This document shows positions 34,386 to 43,582 of a stretch of 64,000 nt of DNA, piece by piece. The stretch comes from Cupriavidus basilensis (GTDB lineage Bacteria > Pseudomonadota > Gammaproteobacteria > Burkholderiales > Burkholderiaceae): the NCBI RefSeq assembly GCF_008801925.2, contig NZ_CP062804.1, positions 1,674,001 to 1,738,000 of the forward strand, given 5' to 3'. A program made the translations under genes and the position numbers. Every line of letters begins with the position of its first letter. The first letter of the stretch is position 1. The notes under the pieces were generated by a model. The model saw only the letters and a list, made by a program, of their open reading frames with translations, was not told the origin of the DNA and did no database searches.

Positions 34386-35378
34386 TCACTCGTTGACCGA
34401 TACGCCGGCCGCCTTGACCACCTTTTCCCAGCGTGCCTTCTCGGCCAGCGCGAAGACCTGGAATTCCGCAGCGGGCTTGGGGTCCGGCTCGGCGCCGGCA
34501 TGGACCAGCTGCTCGCGGAACTCGGGCCTGCGCATGGCCGCCATCACCGCATCGCTCACCTTCGATACGATCTCGCGCGGCGTGCCAGCCGGGGCAAACA
34601 GGCCGAACCAAGAGCCGGTCACAAAGCCTGGCAGGCCGGCTTCTTCCATCGTCGGCACATCAGGCAGTGCGCTCATGCGCTGGGTGCCGGTCACGGCAAG
34701 CGCCTTGAGCTTGCCGGACTTGACGAAGGGCAGCGAAGTCGGCGCGTTGTCGAACATGATCTGCACCTGCCCGCCCATCAGGTCGGTCACCGCCAGCGCG
34801 CTGCCCTTGTACGGCACATGCACCATCTGGGTTCCGGTCATGACCTTGTACAGCTCGCCCGACAGGTGGATCGAGCTGCCCGCGCCCGACGAGGCAAAGG
34901 TGGCCTTGCCGTTTTCGCTCTTCACGAACTGCGTGAGTTCCTTGACGTTCTTTGCCGGCACGGCGGGATTGACCACCAGGATATTCGGCACCGAAGCGAC
35001 CATGGCCACGGCCGTGAAATCCTTGGCAGTATCGTAGGGCATCTTGCGATAGAAGCTGGCATTGATCGCATTGGTGCCAACCGTGCCCATCAGGAAGGTG
35101 TAGCCGTCCGGCGCCGACTTGGCAACGATGTCGGCGCCGATATTGCCCGAGGCGCCGGGGCGGTTTTCCACCACCACCGGCTGGCCCAGCGCCTTTTGCA
35201 GGTCGCGCCCGATCAGCCGGGCCACGATATCCGTATTGCCGCCGGCGGCGAACGGCACCACCATGCGGATCGGCCTGGACGGATAGGTATCCGCCCGCAC
35301 GGGCAACGCCACGCACGCGGCGGTGGCAGCCAGGATGGCCAGCAGCGTGCGGCGTGACGGCTTGTAGCTTTGATGCAT
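34386..35378 (-). CDS. Bug-family (TctC) periplasmic binding protein
   Basis: 330-aa solute receptor for tripartite tricarboxylate transporters. Signal peptide (RRTLLAILAATAACVALPVRA) then the conserved PSRPIRMVVPFAAGGNTD, VVENRPGASGNIG, and HVPYKGSALAVTDLMGGQV. Bug proteins bind di- and tricarboxylates or aromatic acids; no TctA/TctB membrane genes are here, as is common for orphan Bug genes. The leader AGGAGACACCC-ATG is almost the same as that of the upstream flavoprotein, suggesting coordinated translation. Confidence 0.92.
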   Translation of the reverse strand: MHQSYKPSRRTLLAILAATAACVALPVRADTYPSRPIRMVVPFAAGGNTDIVARLIGRDLQKALGQPVVVENRPGASGNIGADIVAKSAPDGYTFLMGTVGTNAINASFYRKMPYDTAKDFTAVAMVASVPNILVVNPAVPAKNVKELTQFVKSENGKATFASSGAGSSIHLSGELYKVMTGTQMVHVPYKGSALAVTDLMGGQVQIMFDNAPTSLPFVKSGKLKALAVTGTQRMSALPDVPTMEEAGLPGFVTGSWFGLFAPAGTPREIVSKVSDAVMAAMRRPEFREQLVHAGAEPDPKPAAEFQVFALAEKARWEKVVKAAGVSVNE

Positions 35379-35426
35379 GGGTGTCTCCTCTGTGGTTCTT
35401 CTTGTCGCGCACGGTGCACGGTGCGC

Positions 35427-36851
35427 TCAGTGCGATGCGCCCGGCAGCAGCCGGCCCGGATTCATCAGCCCGTGCGGATCCAGCGCGTGCTTGAGCTTTT
35501 GCATCAGCGCCATTTCCACGGGGGATTTGTAATGCGCGTTCTTGTCGACCTTGAGCTGGCCGATGCCATGTTCGGCCGAGATCGAGCCACGCACACGGTG
35601 CACGGCCTCGTACACCAGCGCGCTGATGGCCGCGCCGTTGGCCCGCACAAAGTCCGCTTGCTGCACGCCGTACGGCGCGCTGACGTTGTAATGCAGGTTG
35701 CCGTCGCCCAGATGGCCAAAGGCCAGTACGCGCGCGCCGGGATTGGCGGCGACGATGGCGGCGTTGGTGTGCGCAATGAACTCGCCAATCGCAGAGATCG
35801 GCACCGAGATGTCGTGCTTGAGGTTGTCGCCCTCCAGCGACTGGGCCTCCGGCAGGTGATGGCGGATCCGCCACAGCCCATCGGACTGCGCCAGCGAGGC
35901 CGCGATGGCCGCGTCCGCCACGATGCCAGCCTCGAAGGCCTCTTCCATCAGTTCCCCGAAGGCCTGGGTGGCGTGCGCCTCGCTATGCGGGTCGCTGCTC
36001 TCCAGCAGCACATACCAGGGATGCGCCTGTCCGAAGGGCGCGCGGCAGTCCGGGAAATGCCGCGCCACCAGTGCCACGCACACGCCGCTCATCAACTCGA
36101 ACGCCGTCAGCGTGGCGGCTAGCCGGCGCTGAGCCAGTTCCAGCAGGCGCAGTGCCGCATGCGGATCGCTCACCGCGGCCAGTGCTGTCATGCGCGCCGC
36201 CGGACGCGGGAACAACTTGAGGGTGGCGGCGGTGATCACACCCAACGTGCCCTCCGCGCCGATAAAGAGCTGCTTGAGGTCGTAGCCGGTGTTGTCCTTG
36301 CGCAGGCCGCGCAGGCCGTCCCAGATCTCGCCATCGGGCGTCACCACTTCCAGCCCCAGGCACAGCTCGCGCGTATTGCCGTAGCGCAGCACCTGCACCC
36401 CGCCCGCGTTGCTGGCGAGATTGCCGCCGATGGTGCAACTGCCCTCCGCGCCGAGCGACAGCGGGTACAAGCGCCCCGCTTCCTGCGCCGCTTGCTGCAC
36501 GGCAGCCAGGATGCAGCCCGCCTCCGCGGTGAGCGTGTTGTTGATGGGATCGATCTCGCGGATGCGGTTCAGCCGCGCTGTGGACAGCACCAGCGCGCGG
36601 CCGCCGTCGTCCGGGATGGCGCCACCCACCATGCCCGTATTGCCGCCTTGCGGCACCAGCGGCACCTGGCGCGCCGCGCACCAGCGCACGATGGCCGCCA
36701 CGTCGGCCGTGCTATCGGGCTGCGCCACCGCCAGGGCGCGGCCAGTCCAGTTGCGGCGCCAGTCGGTGAGAAACGGCGCCGTGTCATCGGCGGTGCTCAG
36801 CAAGCGGCCGGCAAACTGGTTGCGCAAGTCGGCCAGCGTGGCATCGGTCAT
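35427..36851 (-). CDS. FAD-binding 2-hydroxyacid dehydrogenase (GlcD/DLD-like)
   Basis: 474-aa flavoprotein of the VAO family. The PP-loop region VPLVPQGGNTGMVGG and GTLGVITAATLKLFP belong to the FAD-binding domain; the C-terminal half has AFGHLGDGNLHYNVS (metal/substrate) and EHGIGQLK, typical of D-lactate, glycolate and D-2-hydroxyglutarate dehydrogenases. It oxidises a 2-hydroxyacid to the 2-oxoacid, passing electrons on to quinone or ETF. GGAG supports the ATG at 36851 rather than the longer Arg-rich frame. Second gene of the leftward operon. Confidence 0.9.
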   Translation of the reverse strand: MTDATLADLRNQFAGRLLSTADDTAPFLTDWRRNWTGRALAVAQPDSTADVAAIVRWCAARQVPLVPQGGNTGMVGGAIPDDGGRALVLSTARLNRIREIDPINNTLTAEAGCILAAVQQAAQEAGRLYPLSLGAEGSCTIGGNLASNAGGVQVLRYGNTRELCLGLEVVTPDGEIWDGLRGLRKDNTGYDLKQLFIGAEGTLGVITAATLKLFPRPAARMTALAAVSDPHAALRLLELAQRRLAATLTAFELMSGVCVALVARHFPDCRAPFGQAHPWYVLLESSDPHSEAHATQAFGELMEEAFEAGIVADAAIAASLAQSDGLWRIRHHLPEAQSLEGDNLKHDISVPISAIGEFIAHTNAAIVAANPGARVLAFGHLGDGNLHYNVSAPYGVQQADFVRANGAAISALVYEAVHRVRGSISAEHGIGQLKVDKNAHYKSPVEMALMQKLKHALDPHGLMNPGRLLPGASH

Positions 36852-36883
36852 GGGTGTCTCCTGCCTTGTATTTTGTTTTTTGC

Positions 36884-36906
36884 CTTCTGTCTTCTTCTGT
36901 CTTCTT
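36884..36906. repeat. 10-bp tandem repeat CTTCTGTCTT x2.3
   Basis: Two full copies and three bases of a third lie in the 58-base gap between the TPP enzyme stop and the flavoprotein start. On the transcribed strand it is a purine-rich AAGACAGAAG run upstream of the ribosome site. Confidence 0.7.
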
Positions 36907-36909
36907 AGG

Positions 36910-38613
36910 TCAGTCTGCGATCCGCATCGCCGGGGTGATCTGGCGCGGGTCCGTGACCAGTTCCAGCACGGCGGGCTTGCCCGCGGCCTGCGCACGCGCA
37001 AAGGCCGCGGCGAAATCTTCCGTCTGCGTCACGCGCTCCGCCCAGGCCCCGCACGATTGCGCCATCGCCACAAAATCCGGGCTCGGGATGTCGGTGCCGC
37101 TGACGCGCCCGGGATAGCGCTTTTCCTGATGCATGCGGATGGTGCCGTACATGCCGTTGTTGACCACCACCACGATCAGGTTGGCGCCGTACTGCGCGGC
37201 CGTGGCCACTTCCTGCGGGTACATCAGGAAGCAGCCGTCGCCGGCAAAGCACACCACGGTGCGCTGCGGGTCGCGCAGCTTGGCGGCAACCGCCGCGGGC
37301 AGGCCGTAGCCCATGGCGCCGCAGGTGGGGGCAAGCTCGGTGCGCGGCTGGCGATAGGCGTAGTAGCGATGCAGCCAGACCGTGTAGTTGCCGGCGCCGT
37401 TGGTCAGCACGGCGTCGTCGGGCAAGACCCGGTCCAGGTGCGCGATCACCGCGCCCATGTCCACGCCGGTGAGCTGCGGGTGCGGCTTGGCCGGGGCCAC
37501 GAAAGCGGTATGCGCGGCGCGTGCGGCGCTGGTCCAGTCGCCCCAGCGCACCGCCGCCGGCGGCGTGAGCGCGGCCAGCATGGCGGAGCCTGGCTCGATG
37601 CCCGCATGGATGGCCAGCTCGGGCTGGTAGACGCGGCCCAGCTCGGCGCTGTCGGCATGCAAGTGAAACAGGCGCTGGCGCGGCTGCGGGGCCTCCAGCA
37701 AGGTGTAGCCGTCGGTCGCGATATCGCCCAGCCGCGTGCCGAAGGCCAGGATCACGTCGGCCGTGCGCACGCGCTCGGCCAACGCCGGGTTGACGCCCAG
37801 GCTGAGGTGCCCGACGTAGTGCGGATCGCGGTTGTCGAATACATCCTGGCGGCGAAAGGCACAGGCCACCGGCAGGTTCCAGCGCTGCACGAAGGCCGCA
37901 AAATCGGCCGCCGCCTGCGCGCTCCAGTTGGCGCCGCCGGCAATCACCAGCGGGCGCTCGGCCCCGGCCAGCGCGGCAGCGAGCGCATCGGCATCGGCCG
38001 CGCGCGGTGCCGCCGCCACCGGGCGATAGCGGCCGGTATCAGCCACCTCGCACAGGCCGTCCAGCACGTCTTCCGGCAGGGAAATCACCACCGGGCCGGG
38101 CCGGCCCGAAGTGGCGCACTGGAACGCGCGCGCCACCAGCTCAGGGATGCGAGCCGGATCCTCGATCTCCACCACCCACTTGGCGATGGAGCCGAACATG
38201 GCGCCGTAGTCGACCTCCTGGAAGGCCTCCCGGCCCTTGTGGCCGCGAGCGATCTGCCCAACGAAGAGCAGCATCGGCGTGGAATCCTGCGCTGCAATAT
38301 GCACGCCGATGCTGGCGTGCGTGGCGCCCGGGCCGCGTGTGACAAAGCAGATGCCGGGGCGGCCAGTGAGCTTGCCGTCGGCCTCGGCCATGTTGGCCGC
38401 GGCGCCTTCGTGCTTGCAGACGATCAGGTCAATGGCGGGCTGGTCGTGCAGCGCGTCGAGGACATCCAGGAAGCTCTCACCCGGCACGCAGAAGATACGC
38501 TCCGCGCCGTGGATGCGCAGCGCGTCCACCAGGACCCGGCCGCCGGAGCGCGCCGCCGGCTTGGCGGAGGAGGAAGTGGAAGGCACGGTAGCTGCAACGG
38601 ATTGGCTGGTCAT
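36910..38613 (-). CDS. Thiamine-diphosphate-dependent enzyme (acetolactate synthase-like)
   Basis: 567-aa three-domain ThDP enzyme. The cofactor-activating Glu lies in CKHEGAAANMAEADGKL, the ThDP/Mg motif is AGDGCFLMYPQEVATAAQYG to VVNNGMYG. Overall pattern resembles AHAS large subunits, but no small subunit is here and the setting is catabolic, so it may decarboxylate or carboligate a 2-oxoacid made by the neighbouring flavoprotein and Ldh enzyme (inference). The ATG at 38613 (MTSQSVAAT) is favoured over 38733; the ribosome site is weak. First gene of the leftward operon; 279 bases separate it from the divergent Bug gene. Confidence 0.85.
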   Translation of the reverse strand: MTSQSVAATVPSTSSSAKPAARSGGRVLVDALRIHGAERIFCVPGESFLDVLDALHDQPAIDLIVCKHEGAAANMAEADGKLTGRPGICFVTRGPGATHASIGVHIAAQDSTPMLLFVGQIARGHKGREAFQEVDYGAMFGSIAKWVVEIEDPARIPELVARAFQCATSGRPGPVVISLPEDVLDGLCEVADTGRYRPVAAAPRAADADALAAALAGAERPLVIAGGANWSAQAAADFAAFVQRWNLPVACAFRRQDVFDNRDPHYVGHLSLGVNPALAERVRTADVILAFGTRLGDIATDGYTLLEAPQPRQRLFHLHADSAELGRVYQPELAIHAGIEPGSAMLAALTPPAAVRWGDWTSAARAAHTAFVAPAKPHPQLTGVDMGAVIAHLDRVLPDDAVLTNGAGNYTVWLHRYYAYRQPRTELAPTCGAMGYGLPAAVAAKLRDPQRTVVCFAGDGCFLMYPQEVATAAQYGANLIVVVVNNGMYGTIRMHQEKRYPGRVSGTDIPSPDFVAMAQSCGAWAERVTQTEDFAAAFARAQAAGKPAVLELVTDPRQITPAMRIAD

Positions 38614-38892
38614 GGCAGAAAGAAAATGGTGCGGTGCAATCAGGCCGGAGCCGGAACGGGAGCGATCCGGAACCTCCAGGAATGGAGCGATTGTTACGTC
38701 GCGAATGCTTTGGGCACCTGGCTTCAGGCGCATTTCTGTTATGCGTAAAACGCAAGGCTACTACCACGGCACGCGTGTAGCCTGTTGCCAGGCGATCCCA
38801 CCCTGCCACATGCGCCGCTTGCCAGAGCATAGCGGCCGCGTCACGCAGCGCAAAGGCGATGGCCCGGACAAAAATACAATGGAGACCAAGAC

Positions 38893-39975
38893 ATGCTTTT
38901 GCACCTGCGGCCCTTGCGGGCCGGCCAGCCAGCCCATCAGTCCCGTTCTGCTTTGCGCGCTGCTTTGCGCTCCGCTTCCCAAGCTGTTTCCCCATCTCGC
39001 CTCGCCTTTGGCCTGCTCGCCTGCGCGCTGGCCGCCGTTGGCGCTCGGCCGGCGCATGCGCAGGACGTCTGGCCGACCAAGCCGGTCAGCTACGTGGTGC
39101 CCTTTGCCGCGGGCGGCACCACGGACGTGCTCGGCCGCCTGATCGGCCAGCGCCTGTCGCAGATGATCGGCCAGCCGGTGGTGGTGGAGAACCGCGCCGG
39201 CGCGGGTGGCAATATCGGCTCCGACTATGTGGCCAAGGCCGCGCCGGACGGTTACACCCTGGTCGGCGGCACCATCAGCTCGCACTCGATCAATGTGAGC
39301 CTGTATCCGAAGATGCCTTACGACCCGATCAAGAACTTCCAGCCCGTGGCCCTGATCGGCACCCTGCCCAACCTGCTGGTGGTCAACGCCAACAGCCCGT
39401 GGAAGTCCGTGCAGGACGTGATCGCCGCCGCCAGGGCCAAGCCCGGCGCGGTCTCCTTCGGCTCGGCCGGCAACGGCACCTCGCAGCACCTGGCCGGCGA
39501 GTTGTTCTCCAGCATGGCGGGTGTCAAGCTGCTCCACGTGCCGTTCAAGGGCAGCAACCCGGCCGTGCAAGCCTTGCTAGGCAACCAGGTCGATGTCTTG
39601 TTCGAGAACAGCGTGGCCGCCATGCCGATGATCCAGTCCGGCAAGTTCCGCGCGCTGGCCACCACGGCTGCCAAGCGCGCCCGCGAACTGCCCGATGTGC
39701 CGACCGTGGCCGAGGCCGGCGGCCCGAAGCTGCAAGGCTACGAGATCGTTTCCTGGCAAGCCGTGTTTGCCCCTGCCGGCACGCCTGCACCCATCGTCAA
39801 CCGCCTTGCCGCGGACATCGGCAAGATCATCCAGGAGCCGGACATGCGCGCCCGGCTGGCCTCGCTCGGGATCGAGCCGTCCGGCGCCGGCCCGGCCGAA
39901 CTGGGCGCGTTCCAGAAGAGCGAAGTGGCCAAGTGGGCGCAACTGATCAAGAGCGCCAACATCCGCCCGGAATGA
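38893..39975 (+). CDS. Bug-family (TctC) periplasmic binding protein
   Basis: 360-aa solute receptor with an unusually long N-terminal region (about 56 residues: MLLHLRPLRAGQPAHQ... then LAFGLLACALAAVGARPAHA); a start farther in is possible. Mature motifs: WPTKPVSYVVPFAAGGTTDV, VVENRAGAGGNIGSDYVA, and HVPFKGSNPAVQALLGNQV. First gene of the rightward module (Bug, Ldh-type dehydrogenase, isomerase, aldolase, LysR), so it likely captures the acid these enzymes degrade. Confidence 0.9.
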   Translation: MLLHLRPLRAGQPAHQSRSALRAALRSASQAVSPSRLAFGLLACALAAVGARPAHAQDVWPTKPVSYVVPFAAGGTTDVLGRLIGQRLSQMIGQPVVVENRAGAGGNIGSDYVAKAAPDGYTLVGGTISSHSINVSLYPKMPYDPIKNFQPVALIGTLPNLLVVNANSPWKSVQDVIAAARAKPGAVSFGSAGNGTSQHLAGELFSSMAGVKLLHVPFKGSNPAVQALLGNQVDVLFENSVAAMPMIQSGKFRALATTAAKRARELPDVPTVAEAGGPKLQGYEIVSWQAVFAPAGTPAPIVNRLAADIGKIIQEPDMRARLASLGIEPSGAGPAELGAFQKSEVAKWAQLIKSANIRPE

Positions 39976-40098
39976 CGCCGGTGCATGGCTCGCATGGTTC
40001 GCCGGGTACCCAAGCCGGGCCCGGCGGCTTATCATGGGGGCCGCCATGTTCGACCGATTTCCCCACCGATCTCCCCTCCTCTTTCGAACCCCAAGCTC

Positions 40099-41193
40099 AT
40101 GAGTGAACACCGCATCCCCACTCCCGCCCTCCATCAATGGGTGGTCGATCTCTGGCGCGCCGCCGGCTCCGATGCCCGCGAGGCCCGCCTGACCGCCGAC
40201 CACCTCGTCGGCGCCAACCTGTCAGGCCACGACTCGCACGGGGTCGGCATGATCCCGAAGTACGTGATGTCCTGGCAAGGCGAGCAGCTTCAACTGAACC
40301 AGCGCGTGAGCGTGGTGCACGAGGCTGGCGGCATCCTCAGCCTGGATGGCAATCGCGGCATGGGCCAGGCGGTGACCGAGGAAGCCATGGGCCTGGCCAT
40401 CGAGCGCGCGCGCGAGCACGGCGTATGCGTGCTGGGGCTGCGCGCCTCGCACCACCTGGGCCGGGTTGGGCACTGGGCCGAGCAGGCTACCGCTGCCGGC
40501 ATGATCTCCATCCACTTCGTCAATGTGCTATCCAAGCCGATCGTGGCCCCGCATGGCGGCTATGAGGCGCGCTATGGCACCAACCCGTTCACCATCGGCG
40601 TGCCGGTGGCCGGTGGAGAGCCGCTGGTGATGGATTTCGCCACCAGCGCGATCGCGCTGGGCAAGGTGCGCGTGGCCAACAACAAGGGCGTGACGGTGCC
40701 CCCGGGCTGCCTGCTCGACACCGAAGGACATCCCACCGACGACCCGGCCGTGATGTTCCCGCCCGCTGGCGACGCGCAGGGCGCGCTGCGCCCGTTCGGC
40801 GAGCACAAGGGCTACGTGCTGGCGGTGATGTGCGAACTGCTGGGCGCGGCGGTCACCGGCGGCCACACCATTCGCCCGGAGACCCTGACCCACGAGCACG
40901 CGGTCTGGAACAATATGCTGGCCATCGTGTTCGACCCCGAGCGCCTGGGCAGCAGCACCACCTTTGGCCATGAAGTGCAGGCCTTCGTCGACTGGCTGCG
41001 CTCATCGCACCTGCAGCCCGGCACCGATGCCATCCTGCTGCCCGGCGAGCCGGAACGCGCCTGGCGCCGCGCCCGCGCCGAATTCATGCCGGTGGACAGC
41101 GGCACGCTGGCCCAGCTTGACGACGCGGCGGCGCGCGTGCAGGCCGCGCGCGGCAAGTCGCCCGGCCCGCTGTCGCGGCTGGCGGTGGACTGA
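40099..41193 (+). CDS. Ldh-family (malate/L-lactate/YiaK-type) dehydrogenase
   Basis: 364-aa member of the same LDH2/MDH2 fold as the gene at 33270-34343 but clearly a different subgroup. Motifs: SGHDSHGVGMIPKYV, LRASHHLGRVGHWAEQA, MDFATSAIALGKVRVANNKG and FGEHKGYVLAVMCELLGAAV. Probable NAD(P)-linked oxidation of a 2-hydroxyacid or reduction of a 2-oxoacid feeding the aldolase downstream. I use the ATG at 40099 (MSEHRIPTP), the family N-terminus. Confidence 0.88.
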   Translation: MSEHRIPTPALHQWVVDLWRAAGSDAREARLTADHLVGANLSGHDSHGVGMIPKYVMSWQGEQLQLNQRVSVVHEAGGILSLDGNRGMGQAVTEEAMGLAIERAREHGVCVLGLRASHHLGRVGHWAEQATAAGMISIHFVNVLSKPIVAPHGGYEARYGTNPFTIGVPVAGGEPLVMDFATSAIALGKVRVANNKGVTVPPGCLLDTEGHPTDDPAVMFPPAGDAQGALRPFGEHKGYVLAVMCELLGAAVTGGHTIRPETLTHEHAVWNNMLAIVFDPERLGSSTTFGHEVQAFVDWLRSSHLQPGTDAILLPGEPERAWRRARAEFMPVDSGTLAQLDDAAARVQAARGKSPGPLSRLAVD

Positions 41194-41238
41194 TCCCCCC
41201 GCCCCGGCGACTCACCGAAACCTTCAGGCCTAGCCACC

Positions 41239-41613
41239 ATGCCCCACCTCATCATTGAAATTACCGAAAACACCCGCCTCACCTGCTCGCAGGAAGAGCT
41301 GCTGGACGAGGCCAATGCCGCGCTGCTGGCTTCCGGCCAGTTCGGCGAGCCGGACATCAAGTCGCGCTGCATCACGCTGACCTCCTACCGCCAGGGCACC
41401 GAAGCGCGCGAACGCGCGTTCGTCCATGCGCGCCTGCACATCCTGGACGGCCGCGACCTGGCCGTGCGCCAGGCACTGAGTCAAGCGATCTGCGAGGTCA
41501 TTGCCGACGCGGTGCGCCCGGCCAACGCGGAAGACAGCGTACAGGTCAGCGTGGAGGTGGTGGAGATGGAACGCGCCAGCTTCACCAAGCAGATCGTCAG
41601 CGGTTCGCACTGA
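41239..41613 (+). CDS. 5-carboxymethyl-2-hydroxymuconate isomerase-like protein
   Basis: 124-aa tautomerase-superfamily protein of the CHMI/HpaF type. After Met removal Pro2 becomes the catalytic N-terminal proline (MPHLIIEITEN). Length and the tail QVSVEVVEMERASFTKQIV match trimeric CHMI. In homoprotocatechuate degradation it isomerises CHM; no other hpa ring-cleavage genes are here, so the real substrate may be another enol or dienol acid. 45 bases after the dehydrogenase. Confidence 0.82.
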   Translation: MPHLIIEITENTRLTCSQEELLDEANAALLASGQFGEPDIKSRCITLTSYRQGTEARERAFVHARLHILDGRDLAVRQALSQAICEVIADAVRPANAEDSVQVSVEVVEMERASFTKQIVSGSH

Positions 41614-41650
41614 CCCGCCAGACCAGCAAGCCATCTGGCATCAGCGCTGG

Positions 41651-41677
41651 CCCCGCAGCCGGTCAAAGGCTGCGGGG
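41651..41677 (+). terminator. Strong 10-bp hairpin between isomerase and aldolase
   Basis: CCCCGCAGCC and GGCTGCGGGG form a perfect stem with a 7-base loop (GGTCAAA), 37 bases after the isomerase stop and 77 before the aldolase. No T tract follows. It may attenuate the transcript or protect its 3' end, giving the aldolase a different level from the first three genes. Confidence 0.5.
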
Positions 41678-41754
41678 ACACACCGCCCTGGCAGACCGGG
41701 GTCGCCGGCTGACCCATTCGCCTTCCAGACTTAAAAGACAGGAACACCATCGTC

Positions 41755-42546
41755 ATGTCCTCCCTCCCGAATTCAACCTTGCCCTCGCCCCTGCCCAACC
41801 GCTTTCGCGCCGACGTGCTGGCGCACAAGCGCTTGATCGGGTGCTGGTGCTCGCTGGGCAACGCCACCACTACCGAGATCCTCGGCCTGGCGGGCTTCGA
41901 CTGGCTGTTGCTTGACGGCGAACATTCGCCCAACGACGTGCTGACCTTCATCCCGCAACTGATGGCGCTGCAAGGCAGCGTGAGCGCGCCGGTTGTGCGC
42001 CCGCCCGCCAACGATCCGGTGCTGCTCAAGCGGCTGCTGGACATCGGCTTCTACAATTTCCTGATTCCCTTTGTGGAAAGCGCTGAGCAGGCCGGGCGCG
42101 CGGTGAGCGCCACGCGCTACCCGCCAGCAGGCGTGCGTGGCGTGTCGTCGGTCCAGCGCAGCAACCGCTATGGCACGGTGCCGGAGTACTTCAGCCAGAT
42201 CAATGACAACATCTGCGTGCTGGTGCAGATCGAAAGCCGCAAAGGCGTGGACGCGGCCGACGAGATCTGCGCGGTCGATGGGGTCGACGGCATCTTTATC
42301 GGCCCGAACGATCTCGCGGCCGCCTACGGCCACCTCGGCAACCCCAACCACCCCGAAGTGCAGGCGCAGGTGGCGCGCATCTTCGAGGCCGCCAGGCGCG
42401 CCGGCAAGGCCGTGGGCACGCTGACACCGGTAGAAGCCGACGCGCGCCGCTACCTGGACATGGGCGCGAGCTTCGTGGCGGTGGGCGTGGACCAGGGTCT
42501 CTTCCGTACCGCTACGCAGGCGCTGCGCGATCGTTTCGTCAGCTAA
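41755..42546 (+). CDS. garL: 2-dehydro-3-deoxyglucarate aldolase-like (HpcH/HpaI family)
   Basis: 263-aa class II pyruvate aldolase. It follows the GarL pattern closely: [39 protein letters not shown] (catalytic His), [36 protein letters not shown] and [14 protein letters not shown], ending [20 protein letters not shown]. GarL splits 2-keto-3-deoxy-glucarate into pyruvate and tartronate semialdehyde. The glucarate genes 4 kb away make that plausible, but the CHMI neighbour raises the alternative HpaI-type substrate. Confidence 0.8.
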   Translation: MSSLPNSTLPSPLPNRFRADVLAHKRLIGCWCSLGNATTTEILGLAGFDWLLLDGEHSPNDVLTFIPQLMALQGSVSAPVVRPPANDPVLLKRLLDIGFYNFLIPFVESAEQAGRAVSATRYPPAGVRGVSSVQRSNRYGTVPEYFSQINDNICVLVQIESRKGVDAADEICAVDGVDGIFIGPNDLAAAYGHLGNPNHPEVQAQVARIFEAARRAGKAVGTLTPVEADARRYLDMGASFVAVGVDQGLFRTATQALRDRFVS

Positions 42547-42554
42547 GCGTTGCG

Positions 42555-43481
42555 ATGAACTCCGAGGATCTGGCCTGCTTCGTCTGCGTCGCCAACACGC
42601 AGAGCATCTCGCGCGCCGCGCTCGAAATGGGCGCGGACCAGTCCACCGTAAGCCGGCAGATCGCCCGGCTGGAAGCCGCGCTGGACACCCGCCTGTTCCA
42701 CCGCAGCGGGCGCGGCGTGGTGCTGACCGAAGCCGGCCAGACGTTGATCGTCTATGCACGCCAAGTGGCGGCCACGCTGGCCGAAGCCCGCGAAGCCATC
42801 CGCGCTTCGTCGGCGCAAGGCCCGGCGCAACTGGTGATCGCGGCGCAGCCCACCATCGCCAACACCGCGTTTGCCAGCATCGGCACCGCGCTCAAGCAAC
42901 GCTTCCCGGCGACCAAGGTGCGCTTTGTCGAAGGACTAGCCAGCCCCGTGCTCGCCTGGCTGGCGGCCGGCGAGATCGACGTGGCCCTGCTCTACCTGCC
43001 CGAACAGCAAGGGGCGCTGAAGGTCGACATCCTGCTGGAAGAAGACCTGACGCTGGTCACGCCGGCATCCTGGAGCCACCTCGGCCCGACCTTTCCCGTG
43101 CGCCGCCTTGGCGAAGTGCCGCTGATCCTGCCCAGCACGGGACACGGCCTGCGCGTGCTTGCCGAATCGCTCGCTGCCCGCGCGGGCGCCAGCCTGCAAC
43201 TGGCCCTGGAATGCGACGCGTCCAATACCGTGTCGATGCGCCTGGTGGAAGACGGCTGCGGCGCCACCCTGCTGCCGTTTGCCGCGGTGGCGGATCGCGT
43301 AGCGCAAGGCCGGCTGCATTCAGCCCGGCTGGTGGATCCGGTAGTGACGCGGCAGGTGGCGCTTGCCACCGCGCGTAACCGCACACCGGTGCCGGAATTG
43401 TGGGACATCATGCAAACGGTGCGGCAGTCCGTGCGCAATATCGTGATGTCGGGGGCCTGGCCGGGGGCGCGGTTGATTTGA
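42555..43481 (+). CDS. LysR-family transcriptional regulator
   Basis: 308 aa with the N-terminal winged HTH (FVCVANTQSISRAALEMGADQSTVSRQIARLE) and a periplasmic-binding-type effector domain from about residue 90. Eight bases after the aldolase stop and in the same direction, so it is probably the last gene of the Bug-Ldh-isomerase-aldolase module and regulates it by feedback. Unusual for LysR, which is more often divergent. Confidence 0.88.
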   Translation: MNSEDLACFVCVANTQSISRAALEMGADQSTVSRQIARLEAALDTRLFHRSGRGVVLTEAGQTLIVYARQVAATLAEAREAIRASSAQGPAQLVIAAQPTIANTAFASIGTALKQRFPATKVRFVEGLASPVLAWLAAGEIDVALLYLPEQQGALKVDILLEEDLTLVTPASWSHLGPTFPVRRLGEVPLILPSTGHGLRVLAESLAARAGASLQLALECDASNTVSMRLVEDGCGATLLPFAAVADRVAQGRLHSARLVDPVVTRQVALATARNRTPVPELWDIMQTVRQSVRNIVMSGAWPGARLI

Positions 43482-43582
43482 CATCTCAGATCCGTCAGAT
43501 TCCGGCTTCCCGTTACCGCCTTGAAGGTTTTGCAACCGCCGCCTAGGCTCGATGCCTGAAGCCAACGCTTGGGAGAACGCCG

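Noticed and set aside
36910..38613. Biosynthetic acetolactate synthase (ilvB)
   Set aside because: No ilvN small subunit and the operon is catabolic; kept as an uncharacterised TPP enzyme.
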